Translations under genes and position numbers: made by a program
The notes under the pieces: model-generated
What the model saw: only the letters and a program-made list of their open reading frames with translations
Told to the model about the DNA's origin: nothing
Databases searched by the model: none
Shown: one piece after another, positions 11,009 to 22,582 of the stretch
How the letters are laid out: every line of letters starts with the position of its first letter
How positions within the stretch are numbered: the first letter of the stretch is position 1
DNA from: Sulfuriflexus mobilis
Lineage (GTDB): Bacteria > Pseudomonadota > Gammaproteobacteria > AKS1
Assembly (NCBI RefSeq): GCF_003967195.1
Contig: NZ_AP018725.1
Location: forward strand, 992,001 to 1,056,000
Reading direction: 5' to 3'
Length of the DNA: 64,000 nt

Positions 11009-11392
11009 ATGGCATACAGTGACAAGGTAATGGACCACTACGAGAACCCGCGTAACGTTGGTACTTTTGGCAACGATGATACCGATGTTGGTACCGGCAT
11101 GGTCGGTGCGCCGGCCTGTGGTGACGTTATGCGCCTGCAGATCAAGGTAAATGATAGTGGCGTGATTGAAGATGCGCGTTTCAAGACCTATGGTTGCGGT
11201 TCAGCGATTGCATCAAGCTCGTTGCTTACCGAGTGGGTAAAAGGCAAGACCCTGGACGAAGCGGGTGAGATCAAAAATTCCCAGATCGCCGAAGAACTGG
11301 CACTGCCACCTGTAAAGGTACATTGTTCAGTGCTCGCCGAAGATGCCATCAAGGCCGCGATCACGGATTACAAGAGCAAGCAAGGCAAATAA
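11009..11392 (+). CDS. iscU: Fe-S cluster scaffold IscU
   Basis: IscU is the scaffold on which [2Fe-2S] clusters are built. All three ligand cysteines are visible: Cys37 in GAPACGDVM, Cys63 in [12 protein letters not shown], and Cys106 in [12 protein letters not shown]. The LPPVK motif bound by HscA precedes the last one. The length of 127 residues is standard. A clear GGAGG Shine-Dalgarno stands before the start. Confidence 0.99.
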   Translation: MAYSDKVMDHYENPRNVGTFGNDDTDVGTGMVGAPACGDVMRLQIKVNDSGVIEDARFKTYGCGSAIASSSLLTEWVKGKTLDEAGEIKNSQIAEELALPPVKVHCSVLAEDAIKAAITDYKSKQGK

Positions 11393-11411
11393 ACGACCGG
11401 GGTTTTTTATC

Positions 11412-11735
11412 ATGGCGGTTACGCTAACCGACAAGGCAGCTGAACGCATTCGCCACTTTCTTGACTCTCGTGGTTCAGGGCTGGGGCTGCGTCTTGCTGT
11501 AAAGACGACGGGCTGTTCGGGTATGGCCTATGTGGTTGAGTTTGTGGATGAAGCAAACCCTGAAGACACAAGCTTTGAGGCCCATGGCATCAAGATCTTC
11601 GTTGATCCAAAAAGTCTTATCTACCTGGATGGCACTGAGCTTGATTATGCCAAGGAAGGTCTGAACGAGGGCTTCCAGTTCAATAATCCTAACGTCAAGG
11701 ATACCTGCGGCTGCGGCGAGAGCTTTACCGTATAA
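11412..11735 (+). CDS. iscA: Fe-S assembly A-type carrier IscA
   Basis: The start was set at [17 protein letters not shown], 19 bp after the iscU stop; a longer open frame overlaps iscU but has no family similarity. The 107-residue protein has Cys35 ([10 protein letters not shown]) and the C-terminal CGCGESF pair, the metal-binding cysteines of A-type carriers. IscA carries clusters or iron to apo-proteins. Confidence 0.97.
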   Translation: MAVTLTDKAAERIRHFLDSRGSGLGLRLAVKTTGCSGMAYVVEFVDEANPEDTSFEAHGIKIFVDPKSLIYLDGTELDYAKEGLNEGFQFNNPNVKDTCGCGESFTV

Positions 11736-11771
11736 CGGCAGTGTTCAGTTATTGAGCACTGGAGCAGTGAT

Positions 11772-12311
11772 ATGCAGGTAGACCTTGGTAAAAATTACTT
11801 CGAATTATTCGGCCTCCCGGTTTCTTTCGAGCTTGATACCTCCAGCCTGACTGAGCGTTACCGTGACCTGCAGCGCAGTGTACATCCGGACCGCTTTGCC
11901 AATGCATCGGATCGGGAGAGACGACTATCCATGCAGCAGGCCTCATTGGTCAACGAAGCTCATCGTGCACTTAAAGACCCCCTGCAGCGTGCACGTTATA
12001 TGTTGAGCCTGCAGGGTATCGATATCCATGATGAATCAAATACTGTCATGGACGGTATGTTTCTGATGGAGCAAATGGAGTTGCGCGAAGAACTCGATGC
12101 CATTACCGGCAAGGATGATCCACTTGCTGCGCTGGCCGAATTTATTGCCGGTATTGAGTCACGCATTGCTGAGCGGGTACAGAAACTGACCGGCCTGTTT
12201 GCTAATGTGAACGACGAAAACCTGCAACAGGCACATGGCCTGAGTTTACAGTTACAATTTTTATACCGCTTACGCGAAGAGGCAGAGTCTCGAGAAGAGA
12301 GCCTGCTCTAG
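11772..12311 (+). CDS. hscB: Fe-S co-chaperone HscB
   Basis: HscB is a J-domain protein that delivers IscU to HscA and stimulates its ATPase. The 179-residue protein starts with a J domain containing the HPD triad in [11 protein letters not shown], and ends with a helical IscU-binding domain ([13 protein letters not shown]). It precedes hscA by 14 bp. Confidence 0.97.
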   Translation: MQVDLGKNYFELFGLPVSFELDTSSLTERYRDLQRSVHPDRFANASDRERRLSMQQASLVNEAHRALKDPLQRARYMLSLQGIDIHDESNTVMDGMFLMEQMELREELDAITGKDDPLAALAEFIAGIESRIAERVQKLTGLFANVNDENLQQAHGLSLQLQFLYRLREEAESREESLL

Positions 12312-12325
12312 GGAAATTATTTAGT

Positions 12326-14185
12326 ATGGCATTGCTGCAAATTTCAGAACCGGGTCAGTCTACCGCGCCACACCAGCACCGCCTGGCCGCAGGTATAGAC
12401 CTGGGTACCACGAATTCACTGGTTGCCAGTGTCCTCAGTGGTGAAGCCGTTACCCTGGCCGATGCCGGGGGCGATCACCTGCTGCCGTCGGTGGTGCGTT
12501 ATTTGGCCGATGCCCAACCGGTAATCGGTGAAGCTGCGCGTATGGCAGCCAGTCAGGACCCGCAGAATACCATTGTTTCCGTAAAGCGTTTCATGGGGCG
12601 TGGCTTCGCAGACGTGCAGGCCGATAACAGTGGTTATCAGTTTATAGAAACCGACTCTGTGCCACGTCTGAAAACGGTTGCCGGTGATGTCAGTGCCATT
12701 GAGGTCTCGGCCGAGATACTCAAGTCACTCAAGCAACGTGCCGAACAAAGCCTCGGCGGTGAACTGAGCGGTGTCGTGATCACGGTGCCGGCATATTTTG
12801 ATGATGCGCAGCGCCAGGCCACCAAGGATGCGGCGCGTTTTGCCGGTCTGAATGTATTGCGCCTGTTAAATGAACCCACGGCAGCTGCCGTCGCCTATGG
12901 CCTGGACCGTGGTTCGGAGGGTGTGCACGCCATCTATGACCTGGGCGGTGGTACCTTTGATATCTCCATCCTGCGGCTGAACAAAGGGGTATTTGAAGTC
13001 ATGGCCACGGCCGGGGATTCGTCGCTTGGTGGCGATGACATGGACCGTGCGATTGTCGAATGGATCGCCAGAGAGTCGGGTGTTAATAGTCATGACCCGG
13101 CAACGTTTCGCCAACTCATGTACGAGGCGCGTGCGGCTAAAGAGGCCCTGACGGATAATGATGTCGTCACTATTAATATTAATGTGGCGGGTAATGCCTG
13201 GCAGGCTGAACTGAGTCGCGAACAGTTTAATACCCTGGTTGAAAGTCTGATCCGCAAGACCCTGATCCCGTGCCGCCGCGCCTTACGCGATGCCGGCATA
13301 GAACTGGACGAGATTGAAGACGTCGTCATGGTGGGTGGTTCGACCCGTGTGCCGCGTGTGCGAGAACTGGTTGGTGAGTTTTTCAAATGTGAACCACTGG
13401 TAAATATTGACCCTGACAAGGTAGTGGCAGTCGGCGCTGCGATCCAGGCAGATATCCTTGCCGGTAACAAGCCTGACGATGAAATGTTGTTACTCGATGT
13501 GATCCCACTATCACTCGGTATCGAGACCATGGGTGGCCTGGTGGAAAAGATCATTCCGCGTAATACGACCATACCGGTTGCCCGTGCACAGGAATTTACG
13601 ACCTTCAAGGATGGTCAGACCGCGATGGCCGTACATGTGCTGCAAGGTGAACGTGAACTGGTCGATGACTGTCGCTCCCTGGCACGTTTTGAATTACGAG
13701 GTATTCCACCGATGGTGGCGGGTGCCGGGCGCATACTGGTGACCTTCCAGGTCGATGCCGATGGTCTACTGGAGGTGACGGCCCGCGAGCAGAACAGTGG
13801 TGTCGAGAGCAGCGTGCAGGTGAAGCCCTCATATGGTTTGTCGGATAATGAAATTGAACGTATGCTGCGCGAGAACTTTGAGCACGCCAATGACGATGTC
13901 GAGGCACGTAAGCTGCGCGAGCAGCAGGTCGAGGCCGATCGTGTATTGGAGGCCATTGGCGCCGCGCTGGCCGAAGACGGCGAGGCCTTGCTGAATGCGG
14001 ATGAACGCGCCGTGATCGATGCCGCCATGGGTGCCCTGCGCCAGGCCCGTGAAAACGGCGCGGCCGAAGATATCAAACAGGCGATCGATGCCGCTGATAA
14101 GGCCACCGCTGATTTTGCCGCCCGCCGCATGGATGCCTCCATCAACAAGGCCCTCAGTGGTCACACCCTTGAAGAATTTGAGTAA
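12326..14185 (+). CDS. hscA: Fe-S chaperone ATPase HscA
   Basis: This is the specialised Hsp70 that acts on IscU. The 619-residue protein shows [16 protein letters not shown] near residue 22, [17 protein letters not shown], the [13 protein letters not shown] phosphate-binding motif, [14 protein letters not shown], and a substrate-binding domain from about residue 390. Length and N-terminus fit HscA rather than DnaK, and the isc context settles it. Confidence 0.98.
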   Translation: MALLQISEPGQSTAPHQHRLAAGIDLGTTNSLVASVLSGEAVTLADAGGDHLLPSVVRYLADAQPVIGEAARMAASQDPQNTIVSVKRFMGRGFADVQADNSGYQFIETDSVPRLKTVAGDVSAIEVSAEILKSLKQRAEQSLGGELSGVVITVPAYFDDAQRQATKDAARFAGLNVLRLLNEPTAAAVAYGLDRGSEGVHAIYDLGGGTFDISILRLNKGVFEVMATAGDSSLGGDDMDRAIVEWIARESGVNSHDPATFRQLMYEARAAKEALTDNDVVTININVAGNAWQAELSREQFNTLVESLIRKTLIPCRRALRDAGIELDEIEDVVMVGGSTRVPRVRELVGEFFKCEPLVNIDPDKVVAVGAAIQADILAGNKPDDEMLLLDVIPLSLGIETMGGLVEKIIPRNTTIPVARAQEFTTFKDGQTAMAVHVLQGERELVDDCRSLARFELRGIPPMVAGAGRILVTFQVDADGLLEVTAREQNSGVESSVQVKPSYGLSDNEIERMLRENFEHANDDVEARKLREQQVEADRVLEAIGAALAEDGEALLNADERAVIDAAMGALRQARENGAAEDIKQAIDAADKATADFAARRMDASINKALSGHTLEEFE

Positions 14186-14205
14186 GTAACGGAACGGAAG
14201 AGACC

Positions 14206-14544
14206 ATGCCACAGATTATTGTCCTGCCCCATGAAGAAATTTGCCCGGAAGGTGCCGTGGTTGAGGCCGAGTCAGGTCTGACTATTATCGATGCCGTGCA
14301 GGCCGGTGGGATAGAGATTGAACACGCCTGTGAGAAGTCCTGTGCCTGTACCACCTGCCATGTCATTGTGCGTGAGGGTGGGGAGTCACTGAACGAGGCC
14401 GAGGAGACCGAGGAAGATATGCTCGACAAGGCCTGGGGCCTCGAACCGGATTCGCGCCTGAGCTGTCAGGCTATCGTCGGTGATAAAGACCTGGTCATTG
14501 AGATCCCCAAGTATACCATCAATATGGTCAGTGAAAATCACTAA
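14206..14544 (+). CDS. fdx: ISC-type [2Fe-2S] ferredoxin Fdx
   Basis: The 112-residue ferredoxin has the adrenodoxin-type ligand pattern in HACEKSCACTTCHVIV plus a fourth cysteine in SRLSCQAIVGD. Fdx supplies electrons for cluster assembly on IscU. It lies 20 bp after hscA and 34 bp before iscX. Confidence 0.98.
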   Translation: MPQIIVLPHEEICPEGAVVEAESGLTIIDAVQAGGIEIEHACEKSCACTTCHVIVREGGESLNEAEETEEDMLDKAWGLEPDSRLSCQAIVGDKDLVIEIPKYTINMVSENH

Positions 14545-14578
14545 GTCATTGTTATAAATGACAAATATGGAGGTGGAT

Positions 14579-14779
14579 ATGGGCCTGAAATGGACCGATA
14601 CTCTGGATATCGCAATCGAACTGGATGATACACACCCCGAGGTAGACCCAAAGGTGATTCGTTTTACGGACTTGCACGCCTGGGTCTGTGAACTGGAGGA
14701 TTTTGACGACGATCCGGATCGTTCCGGCGAGAAGATCCTTGAGGCCATCCAGATGGCCTGGATAGATGAGCGTGAATAG
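14579..14779 (+). CDS. iscX: Fe-S assembly protein IscX
   Basis: The start was placed at [17 protein letters not shown], behind a GGAGGT Shine-Dalgarno at 14569-14574; an in-frame ATG seven codons upstream lacks this support. The 66-residue product matches E. coli IscX in length and in [18 protein letters not shown]. IscX binds IscS and iron and modulates desulfurase activity. It is the last gene of the operon. Confidence 0.95.
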   Translation: MGLKWTDTLDIAIELDDTHPEVDPKVIRFTDLHAWVCELEDFDDDPDRSGEKILEAIQMAWIDERE

Positions 14780-14869
14780 TGTCGTGCTCAAAAAATAGAC
14801 AAAAATATCCCTGGCGGGCATTGTTACTGCCGCCTTCTGCGGCTAGAATAACACCCCGTTTTTCCCCGT

Positions 14870-14896
14870 AAACCCACGTATCTGCGTGGGTTTTTA
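14870..14896 (+). terminator. Intrinsic terminator after iscX
   Basis: AAACCCACG (14870-14878) pairs with CGTGGGTTT (14885-14893) around a short loop and continues into a T-run. It lies about 90 bp after iscX and 40 bp before ndk, so it probably ends the isc operon and lets ndk be transcribed separately. Confidence 0.85.
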
Positions 14897-14934
14897 TGTT
14901 ATTGTTATATCTTAAATTTGGAGTTTCCCGAATA

Positions 14935-15363
14935 ATGGCAATTGAACGCACCCTCTCAATTATCAAGCCCGATGCCGTAGCTAAGAATGTGATCGGTGAG
15001 ATTTACAGCCGCTTTGAAAAGGCCGGTCTGCGCATCGTCGCGGCGCGCATGATGCAGCTGAACCGTGAACAGGCAGAAGGCTTCTATGCCGTGCACAAGG
15101 AGCGCCCGTTCTTCAAGGACCTGGTAGATTTCATGCTCTCTGGCCCGGTCATGGTGCAGTGCCTGGAAGGTGAAGCTGCCATTAACAAGAATCGTGAACT
15201 TATGGGTGCCACCAACCCGGCCGAGGCCGCTGCCGGTACCATCCGTGCGGACTTCGCTGAAACCGTGGATGAAAATGCCGTGCACGGTTCCGATAGCCCG
15301 GAAACGGCCGCCCAGGAAATCGCCTTCTTCTTTGAAGACGGTGTCTGTGAGCGTACCCGCTAA
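14935..15363 (+). CDS. ndk: Nucleoside diphosphate kinase Ndk
   Basis: Ndk balances NTP pools by phosphate transfer through an active-site histidine. The start [21 protein letters not shown] follows GGAG 12 bases upstream; a longer frame would run through the terminator and is rejected. The 142-residue protein has the [15 protein letters not shown] region and the catalytic His in [17 protein letters not shown]. Confidence 0.98.
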   Translation: MAIERTLSIIKPDAVAKNVIGEIYSRFEKAGLRIVAARMMQLNREQAEGFYAVHKERPFFKDLVDFMLSGPVMVQCLEGEAAINKNRELMGATNPAEAAAGTIRADFAETVDENAVHGSDSPETAAQEIAFFFEDGVCERTR

Positions 15364-15395
15364 CGGTACGCGATGCGTAACTGGAAGCATGCGGC

Positions 15396-16508
15396 ATGTC
15401 TGAACAGGCAAGCAAAATAAACCTGCTCGATTTTAATCGGGCTGACATGGAGGCCTTCTTCGTCGAACATGGCGAGAAGGCCTTTCGTGCTTCCCAGGTT
15501 ATGCAATGGATTCATCAGCACGGGGTCACCGATTTCGAGCAGATGTCCAACATCAGCAAGGCATTGCGAGCGCGACTTACCGAGATTGCCGAGATCCGCT
15601 TGCCCGAGGTCATCGTCGATCAGGCCTCTGCAGATGGCACACACAAGTGGTTGTTGCGCCTGGACTCCGGTAACAGCATTGAAACCGTTTTTATCCCTGA
15701 AGGTTCACGCGGTACCCTATGTGTGTCTTCGCAGATTGGTTGTGCGCTGGATTGCAGCTTTTGCTCAACCGGCAAGCAGGGTTTTAACCGTAACCTGAGT
15801 ACTGGTGAGATCATTAGCCAGGTACTGGTGGCAAACAAGGCCATGGGTGTCGATAAAGACGGTGAACGTGTCGTCACCAATGTTGTCATGATGGGCATGG
15901 GCGAGCCGCTGCTGAATTTCAATAATGTTGTACGCGCTATGGACATTATGCAGGATGACTTTGCCTACAGTATATCCAAGCGACGGATCACACTGAGTAC
16001 CGCTGGTGTGGTGCCGGCACTGGATCGTCTACGCGAAGTCAGTGACGTCAGCCTGGCCCTGTCATTGCACGCACCGAATAATTCCTTGCGCGATGAGTTG
16101 GTGCCGCTGAATAAAAAATATCCAATTAAGGACGTCCTTGCAGCCTGTAAGCGTTATATTGAAGGTCACAAGCGTCGTCGTATTACTATCGAATATGTCA
16201 TGCTTGATGGTATTAACGACAGTAATGCCCATGCGCGCGAACTCGCGCGATTGTTAAAAGGGGTGCCCTCGAAGGTGAATTTGATCCCATTTAACCCGTT
16301 TCCACAGTCAGGCTATAAGCGCTCACCGGCAAAACGGGTTGCCCGTTTTGCCGACATACTGATTCAGGCGGGACTGGTGACGATGACGCGCAAGACCCGT
16401 GGTGACGATATTGATGCAGCCTGCGGTCAGCTGGCCGGAAAGGTAAAAGATAAAACCAAACGTACCGTACAAGGTGTGCAGTTACGTAAAAGGGCGGGAG
16501 CAGCATGA
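15396..16508 (+). CDS. rlmN: Dual-specificity 23S rRNA/tRNA m2A methyltransferase RlmN
   Basis: This radical SAM enzyme methylates C2 of A2503 in 23S rRNA and A37 in some tRNAs. The 370-residue protein has the CxxxCxxC cluster motif in [16 protein letters not shown], the [12 protein letters not shown] motif, and the downstream [15 protein letters not shown]. Its stop overlaps the pilW start by four bases (ATGA), so translation is probably coupled. Confidence 0.98.
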   Translation: MSEQASKINLLDFNRADMEAFFVEHGEKAFRASQVMQWIHQHGVTDFEQMSNISKALRARLTEIAEIRLPEVIVDQASADGTHKWLLRLDSGNSIETVFIPEGSRGTLCVSSQIGCALDCSFCSTGKQGFNRNLSTGEIISQVLVANKAMGVDKDGERVVTNVVMMGMGEPLLNFNNVVRAMDIMQDDFAYSISKRRITLSTAGVVPALDRLREVSDVSLALSLHAPNNSLRDELVPLNKKYPIKDVLAACKRYIEGHKRRRITIEYVMLDGINDSNAHARELARLLKGVPSKVNLIPFNPFPQSGYKRSPAKRVARFADILIQAGLVTMTRKTRGDDIDAACGQLAGKVKDKTKRTVQGVQLRKRAGAA

Positions 16509-17296
16509 AAATAATAACATCTCTATTCTTTTATATACTGATTGTGTTGAGCGGGGCGGGCCTGGTTGCCTGTAGTACCACCACGGGTGGTGGTGATGCA
16601 GAGGGTGAGCTGCGGGTCGCGCCGGAAGGTGACAAGCTGGCGGCGACCAATGTCAAACTCGGTGTCGGTTACATGCAAAAGGGCAGCTACGAGTATGCCC
16701 TGGCCAAGTTTCGTCGTGCGATCGAGATTGATAGCAGTTATCCGGATGCTCATTATGCAATAGCCCTGCTTTATGACAGGCTCGGTCGTCCCGAGGCGGC
16801 AAAGGAACACTTCGAGAAGGCCATTAGCCTGAACCCGAGTTATTCCGATGCCTATAATGCCTATGCGGCATTCCTGTGTCGCAAAGAGGATTACGAGGCC
16901 GCCGATGCAAACTTTCAAAAGGCCCTGACAAACCCCCTCTACCGCACACCACAACTGGTCTTGATCAACGCCGGCATCTGTTCGGTGAATGCTAAAAATT
17001 ATGATCGCGCAGACGGTTATTTTCGCAAGGTTCTGCAGGCCGACTCACGGCAGCCGGTGGCCCTGTATCAAATGGCCAAACTCAATTATGAGAGCGGCCG
17101 TTACCTGCAGGCTCGTGCCTATATCCAGCGCTTTTCATCCGTTAGTCGTCCGACACCGCAAAGCCTGTGGTTGGGCGTGCGCATTGAACGCAGTTTAGGC
17201 GATAAAGGGGCGGCGGCCAGTTACGCCCTGACATTGCGTAAGCAGTTTCCGGATTCAGACGAGACACGTTTGCTACGTGAGTCAGGTGGGCGATGA
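16505..17296 (+). CDS. pilW: Type IV pilus biogenesis/stability lipoprotein PilW (PilF)
   Basis: This 263-residue protein has a lipoprotein signal ending at LVACS near residue 24 and then tandem TPR repeats (for example [20 protein letters not shown], then [19 protein letters not shown]). PilW/PilF is the outer-membrane pilotin that supports secretin assembly. The family and the location between rlmN and rodZ agree. It overlaps both neighbours by four bases. No other pilus genes are in the window. Confidence 0.92.
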   Translation: MKIITSLFFYILIVLSGAGLVACSTTTGGGDAEGELRVAPEGDKLAATNVKLGVGYMQKGSYEYALAKFRRAIEIDSSYPDAHYAIALLYDRLGRPEAAKEHFEKAISLNPSYSDAYNAYAAFLCRKEDYEAADANFQKALTNPLYRTPQLVLINAGICSVNAKNYDRADGYFRKVLQADSRQPVALYQMAKLNYESGRYLQARAYIQRFSSVSRPTPQSLWLGVRIERSLGDKGAAASYALTLRKQFPDSDETRLLRESGGR

Positions 17297-18255
17297 GCGA
17301 TACCTATAGTCCAGAATTGAAAGCCGGGAGTGAAGCGAGTTTTTCCTTCGGCCAGCGCTTGTCCTCCGCGCGGCGTGCCTTAAACCTGTCACAGGAGCAA
17401 GTGGCCGCCAGCCTGCGCCTGAATGTCAGCCTGATCAAGGCCATTGAGGAAGAAAACTACGCCAACCTGCCTGCGCCGATGTATATCGCCGGTTACCTGC
17501 GCAATTATGCCCGACTGTTAAAGATCCCGGTAGAGCCCTTACTGGCGGCCCTGGATATGGAACGGCTGGATTCGCCACCATTAATTGCCAAGGCCCATCA
17601 CCGCCGTCGGGTATCACGGAGTGGTCTATGGGTGAAACTGTTTGCCCTGATCCTGCTGCTGGTCCTTGCGGCGGGTCTCTTTAACTGGTTTCAGTCTCAG
17701 GACTTTAACTGGCAGGTACTGTCTCAGCCGGATGACGGCAACGCACGCAGCGAGGCCGAGCTGCCCCCGATTATAGAAGAAACTATCGAACAACCCATCA
17801 AACACCCCGTCGAGCCGCTGACAGAGACTGCAGAGGTGGAGAAGGTGCAAGCCCTGTCCAGTGACGCGCTTGAGGCAGCGGTGCCACAGGTCGAGGCGAT
17901 AACTGATCTCACCCAGAGCCCGAATATCGAGCCACGCCCTCAAAACATTCCTGCACCGGTGGTGTTAGCAGAAGGTGTAGCGGGTACCGGGGTCAGTCTG
18001 ATACTGAAATTCAATGAAGATTGCTGGATAGAAATCAAGGACGCAAAAGGTAAGACGCTGGCCTATGACCTGTATCGCGAAGGACAGGTCAAGCAGATAC
18101 GCGGTATCGCGCCTTTCAATGTCTTCCTGGGTAATGCCCGCGCGGTCGAGATTGAATATAACGGTGAGGCCTATGATGCCAGTGCATTTATACAGGGTAA
18201 TCTGGCGCGCTTCCAACTGGGCAGCGTTGACGATAATGAAGGCACTATAGAATGA
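17293..18255 (+). CDS. rodZ: Cytoskeleton protein RodZ
   Basis: The 320-residue protein has an N-terminal helix-turn-helix of the HTH_25 type ([20 protein letters not shown] and [14 protein letters not shown]), a basic linker, one membrane helix at about residues 115-135 ([19 protein letters not shown]), a low-complexity periplasmic stretch, and a C-terminal DUF4115 beta domain ([20 protein letters not shown]). RodZ links MreB filaments to the membrane and helps set rod shape. It overlaps pilW and ispG by four bases each. Confidence 0.93.
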   Translation: MSDTYSPELKAGSEASFSFGQRLSSARRALNLSQEQVAASLRLNVSLIKAIEEENYANLPAPMYIAGYLRNYARLLKIPVEPLLAALDMERLDSPPLIAKAHHRRRVSRSGLWVKLFALILLLVLAAGLFNWFQSQDFNWQVLSQPDDGNARSEAELPPIIEETIEQPIKHPVEPLTETAEVEKVQALSSDALEAAVPQVEAITDLTQSPNIEPRPQNIPAPVVLAEGVAGTGVSLILKFNEDCWIEIKDAKGKTLAYDLYREGQVKQIRGIAPFNVFLGNARAVEIEYNGEAYDASAFIQGNLARFQLGSVDDNEGTIE

Positions 18256-19367
18256 GTTTCAGGCAGGAGATCAAACGCCGGGCATCCCGGCAAATCCATG
18301 TTGGCCGTGTTGCCGTAGGGGGAAATGCCCCGATATCGGTACAAAGCATGACCAATACGGAAACCTGTGATGTGGATGCCACGGTTGCACAGCTTGAGGC
18401 CCTGCAACGTGCCGGCGCCGATATCGTGCGCATCTCTGTGCCGAGCATGGAGGCCGCCGAGGCCTTTGCCAGAATTCGTAAACGTACCGACCTGCCCTTG
18501 ATCACCGATATTCACTTTGATTACAAGATCGCCCTGCGTGTTGCCGAACTCGGGGCCGATTGTCTGCGTATCAACCCGGGTAATATCGGTCGTGAAGACC
18601 GTGTGCGTGCCGTCGTCGATAGCGCCCGTGATAACGGTATCCCGATTCGTATCGGAGTAAATGCGGGCTCACTGGAAAAAGACCTGCAAAAGAAATATGG
18701 CGAACCCACCCCTGCGGCCTTGGTAGAGTCTGCCTTGCGCCATATCGACATCCTCGATCGACTCGACTTTCAGGATTTCAAGGTCAGCCTCAAGGCCTCG
18801 GATGTGCATACTACGGTGGCCGCCTATCGCCAACTGGCCGACCAGATTGAACAGCCCCTGCATCTCGGGATCACTGAGGCGGGCGGGGCACGTGCCGGTG
18901 CGGTAAAATCGGCGATCGGCCTGGGCATGTTATTGAATGACGGGATCGGCGACACGATACGTGTGTCTCTGGCCGCCGACCCGGTTCAGGAGATCAAGGT
19001 CGGTTTTGATATCCTCAAGAGTCTGCACATTCGCAGCAAGGGCGTGAATCTGATCGCCTGTCCGTCCTGTTCGCGTCAGCAGTTTGATGTCATCAAGACC
19101 GTGAATGCACTCGAAGAACGACTTGAGGACATCCTTGAGCCGATTGATGTTGCCGTGATCGGTTGCGTGGTGAATGGCCCGGGTGAGGCACGCGAGGCCG
19201 ACATCGGCCTGGCCGGTGGTTCACCGAACCTGCTCTATATTAATGGCAAGCCGGACCACAAGGTTGATGACGAGCAATTAGTAGACGAATTGGAACGCGT
19301 AGTACGTGAATTTATCGCCAACCGCGCGGCTGACAAGCATACATTAAAAGTTTCCATACCGGTCTGA
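18252..19367 (+). CDS. ispG: 4-hydroxy-3-methylbut-2-en-1-yl diphosphate synthase IspG (GcpE)
   Basis: IspG is the [4Fe-4S] enzyme that makes HMBPP in the non-mevalonate isoprenoid pathway. The 371-residue protein contains [19 protein letters not shown], the [17 protein letters not shown] segment, and the cluster cysteines in [10 protein letters not shown] and [14 protein letters not shown]. Its dependence on an Fe-S cluster matches the nearby isc operon. Overlap with rodZ suggests one transcript. Confidence 0.98.
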   Translation: MSFRQEIKRRASRQIHVGRVAVGGNAPISVQSMTNTETCDVDATVAQLEALQRAGADIVRISVPSMEAAEAFARIRKRTDLPLITDIHFDYKIALRVAELGADCLRINPGNIGREDRVRAVVDSARDNGIPIRIGVNAGSLEKDLQKKYGEPTPAALVESALRHIDILDRLDFQDFKVSLKASDVHTTVAAYRQLADQIEQPLHLGITEAGGARAGAVKSAIGLGMLLNDGIGDTIRVSLAADPVQEIKVGFDILKSLHIRSKGVNLIACPSCSRQQFDVIKTVNALEERLEDILEPIDVAVIGCVVNGPGEAREADIGLAGGSPNLLYINGKPDHKVDDEQLVDELERVVREFIANRAADKHTLKVSIPV

Positions 19368-19401
19368 AGCGGACGGTTGTAGTTTTTTAGGGGTACGTCA
19401 C

Positions 19402-20697
19402 TTGGCTAAGAACATTCAGGCGATTCGCGGTATGCATGACATATTGCCGGAGCAATCGCCGCGTTGGCAGCAGCTGGAACAGACCGTGAAATCGCTCCTT
19501 GCCGGTTACGGTTACAGCGAAATTCGCATGCCGATACTGGAGAAGACCGACCTGTTTTGTCGTTCTATCGGCGAAGTGACTGACATCGTAGAAAAAGAGA
19601 TGTACAGCTTTGCAGATCGTAATGGTGACAGCCTGACCCTGCGTCCGGAAGGGACGGCCAGTTGTGTGCGTGCCTGTCTGGAGAACGGCTTATTACACAA
19701 TCAGACACAGAAGCTCTGGTATGCCGGGCCGATGTTCCGTCACGAACGCCCGCAAAAGGGCCGTTACCGTCAATTTCACCAGATTGGTGTTGAGACCTTC
19801 GGCCTCGCCGGGCCGGATATTGATGCTGAGTTGATCTTTATAACCGCACGTCTGTGGAAGGCTCTGGGTCTGGAGGGCATTCGTCTCGAGATTAATTCCC
19901 TGGGAAGTAGTGAGGCGCGTGCGGCCTATCGTGAGCAACTGGTTGAGTATCTGTCCGCACATGAAGAACTGCTTGATGAAGACAGTAAACGTCGTCTGCA
20001 CAGCAACCCCCTGCGTATCCTGGATAGCAAGAACCCTGACATGCAGGCCATGATCGAAAAGGCACCGCGCCTGCTTGAGCACCTCGACGAGGATTCACGC
20101 CAGCACTTTGAACGCCTCAAGGCCCTGCTCGATGCCGCCGGCATTGAATACCGCATTAATACCCGTCTCGTGCGAGGCCTGGACTATTACTGCAAGACCG
20201 TGTTTGAGTGGATCACCGATCGCCTCGGTGCCCAGGGTACGGTTTGTGCCGGTGGTCGTTTCGATGGCCTGGTCGAACAACTTGGTGGACGTGCCACGCC
20301 GGCCTCAGGTTTTGCCATGGGCATCGAGCGCCTGATCGCCCTGCTTGAGGAAGCCGGGGCCGAAACCCCGATCCCCCGGCCGCATGCCTACCTGGTCATG
20401 TTTGGTGATCAGGCTGAATTACGGGGTATGCAGCTGGCCGAACAGTGCCGAAACGCGGTGCCAGGCCTGCAACTTGTGGTAAATTGTGGCGCGGGCAGCT
20501 TCAAGAGCCAGTTCAAGCGCGCCGACAAGAGCGGTGCGGCATGGGCCCTGATCCTCGGCGAGGATGAAATGATGACGAATACGATCGCGGTCAAAGACCT
20601 GCGAGGCGACAGTGAGCAGCAGAATATTGACCAGGCTGAACTGGAAAATTGGTTACACACGGTTGTCGACAAACAACTTGAGAATTTTGGGGAGTAA
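19402..20697 (+). CDS. hisS: Histidine--tRNA ligase HisS
   Basis: This 431-residue class II synthetase begins [18 protein letters not shown] and uses a TTG start codon. Motif 2 is seen in [19 protein letters not shown], the histidine-binding [15 protein letters not shown], and motif 3 in [15 protein letters not shown]. It charges tRNA-His. It follows ispG, the typical order in this class. Confidence 0.98.
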   Translation: MAKNIQAIRGMHDILPEQSPRWQQLEQTVKSLLAGYGYSEIRMPILEKTDLFCRSIGEVTDIVEKEMYSFADRNGDSLTLRPEGTASCVRACLENGLLHNQTQKLWYAGPMFRHERPQKGRYRQFHQIGVETFGLAGPDIDAELIFITARLWKALGLEGIRLEINSLGSSEARAAYREQLVEYLSAHEELLDEDSKRRLHSNPLRILDSKNPDMQAMIEKAPRLLEHLDEDSRQHFERLKALLDAAGIEYRINTRLVRGLDYYCKTVFEWITDRLGAQGTVCAGGRFDGLVEQLGGRATPASGFAMGIERLIALLEEAGAETPIPRPHAYLVMFGDQAELRGMQLAEQCRNAVPGLQLVVNCGAGSFKSQFKRADKSGAAWALILGEDEMMTNTIAVKDLRGDSEQQNIDQAELENWLHTVVDKQLENFGE

Positions 20698-20700
20698 GAC

Positions 20701-21363
20701 GTGGCGGAACATATAACAGAAGAACAGCAAGTCGAGGCAATCAAGACTTGGTGGAAGGAAAACGGCGTGGCCGTGATTGCCGGCCTGCTGATCGGTTTTG
20801 GCGCCCTGTTTGGCTGGCGCTATTACAACGATTACAAGGACCAGCAGGCCGCCGAGGCCTCCAGTCTGTATGAGACGATGCAGCAACAACTGGCCCTGAA
20901 CAAGGCCGATGCGGCAAAGGCTGGGGCCGACAAGTTGATGACGGAATACAAAGGCACTGCCTATGCCGCGATGGCCGCATTGGCTACAGCAAAACAGGCA
21001 GCCAAGTCGAATAATATGGATGAGGCCCGCGTGTCCTTACAGTGGGTACTGGATAACGGTAGTCAGACACAATTTCAACACATGGCGCGTCTGCAATTAG
21101 CAGCGATCATGCTCAATGTAAAAGAATATGATGCCGTCCTGAGTCTATTGGCTGCCGCCAAGGCGGGTGGTTTTGTTGCTGCCTATGAAGAAACCAAGGG
21201 TGATGCATTACTGGCCAAGGGCGATAGTGAGGCTGCGCACCAGGCCTATGACAAAGCACTGCAAGCAGAGGGGCTGGCTGCGCAACAACGTAAAATCGTA
21301 CAGGCGAAGTTCGATAATACAACGCCTGTTATGTCAGGTTCAGATTCTGGGGTGACCAAATGA
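20701..21363 (+). CDS. yfgM: YfgM family membrane protein (SecYEG ancillary subunit)
   Basis: The 220-residue protein uses a GTG start just three bases after the hisS stop. It has a cytosolic N-terminus with EEQQVEAIKTWWKENGV, one membrane helix at about residues 22-38 (VAVIAGLLIGFGALFGWRYY), and a periplasmic TPR-like domain rich in Ala and Gln. E. coli YfgM associates with SecYEG and PpiD and helps pass exported proteins to periplasmic chaperones. It overlaps bamB by four bases. Confidence 0.94.
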   Translation: MAEHITEEQQVEAIKTWWKENGVAVIAGLLIGFGALFGWRYYNDYKDQQAAEASSLYETMQQQLALNKADAAKAGADKLMTEYKGTAYAAMAALATAKQAAKSNNMDEARVSLQWVLDNGSQTQFQHMARLQLAAIMLNVKEYDAVLSLLAAAKAGGFVAAYEETKGDALLAKGDSEAAHQAYDKALQAEGLAAQQRKIVQAKFDNTTPVMSGSDSGVTK

Positions 21364-22541
21364 TTTATCGTTTGATTATGGTTTCTTTATTTATCGCCCT
21401 GAGCGGCTGTAGTTCTGTTCGCGAGTCCATGACCGATTCTGTCACGGGGTGGTTCTCTGATAAGGACAACGCCGAGCCGCCTGCCAAGCTGGTGGATTTC
21501 AAGGCAAGCATTTCTGTTTCCCAGCGCTGGTCAGCGAGTGTTGGCAGTAACAGCAGGAAACTCTATGTGCGCCTGCAACCCAAGGTCGACGGTGATCGCA
21601 TTTATGCCGCCGGTGCCAAGGGTCGTGTCAGTGCCTTTGAAGTGACTAGCGGCCAGTTATTATGGCGAGTGGATACCGAGCTGCCAATACGCGGGGGCCC
21701 CGGTAGTGGTGATGGACTGGTGCTGCTCGGTACTGCCGATGCTGAGGTCATCGCCCTGGATCGTAACAGTGGTGCAGAGCGCTGGCGTGCCAAGGTCTCC
21801 AGTGAGGTACTGGCCTCACCCGCTGCCGCAGAGGGCGTGACGGTTGTGCGCAGTATCGATGGTCGCATCTATGGGCTGTCGTCAGAGGATGGTAAACGTA
21901 TCTGGACCTATGATAGCAGTGTGCCGGTATTGACCCTGCGCGGTACCAGTGCCCCGGTGATCATTAATGGCGGGGTCATCGCCGGTTTATCTAACGGTAA
22001 GTTGGTGGCCTTGTTATTAAAGAATGGTGCCCCGCTATGGGAGAGTCGTATCGCCATCCCGAGCGGTCGTTCTGAACTTGAACGTATTGTCGATATCGAT
22101 GCCGATCCTATCGTTGCCAATGGGGTGGTGCATGTTGCCACCTATCAGGGGAATATAGCCACGGTTGCGCTGGAAAATGGGCGGGGTCTGTGGAATCGCA
22201 AGATGTCATCGCATGCCGGTATCGGTGCAGACAGCAACATTCTTTACGTAACGGATGCAAACAGCGAGGTTTGGGCACTCGACCGCCGTAGTGGCTCATC
22301 CTACTGGAAGCTCGATCAGCTGCGAGCTCGCAAGCTGTCGGCACCGGTTGCCTATGGGGATTATGTGGTCGTCGCAGACTTTGAAGGTTATGTACACTTC
22401 ATTAACCGCAATAACGGTGCCTTTGCCGCACGTGTGCGTGTTGGCAGTAGCCCGATCGTTGCCGCGCCGATCGTTGCCGGTGACACCGTCTTCATCAGTA
22501 GTAGTGCAGGCGAACTGACCGCACTGCGCATTGGTGGTTAA
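21360..22541 (+). CDS. bamB: Outer membrane protein assembly factor BamB
   Basis: BamB is a lipoprotein of the BAM complex that inserts beta-barrel proteins. The 393-residue product has a lipobox at LSGCSS near residue 18 and eight-bladed PQQ-like repeats with the GRVSAFEVTSGQLLWR, NSGAERWRAKV and NGRGLWNRKM type of motif. It sits between yfgM and der as in E. coli. Confidence 0.97.
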   Translation: MIYRLIMVSLFIALSGCSSVRESMTDSVTGWFSDKDNAEPPAKLVDFKASISVSQRWSASVGSNSRKLYVRLQPKVDGDRIYAAGAKGRVSAFEVTSGQLLWRVDTELPIRGGPGSGDGLVLLGTADAEVIALDRNSGAERWRAKVSSEVLASPAAAEGVTVVRSIDGRIYGLSSEDGKRIWTYDSSVPVLTLRGTSAPVIINGGVIAGLSNGKLVALLLKNGAPLWESRIAIPSGRSELERIVDIDADPIVANGVVHVATYQGNIATVALENGRGLWNRKMSSHAGIGADSNILYVTDANSEVWALDRRSGSSYWKLDQLRARKLSAPVAYGDYVVVADFEGYVHFINRNNGAFAARVRVGSSPIVAAPIVAGDTVFISSSAGELTALRIGG

Positions 22542-22582
22542 ACCACACCGCAGCAGTTAAAAACTGGCATTGAGTTAAGATT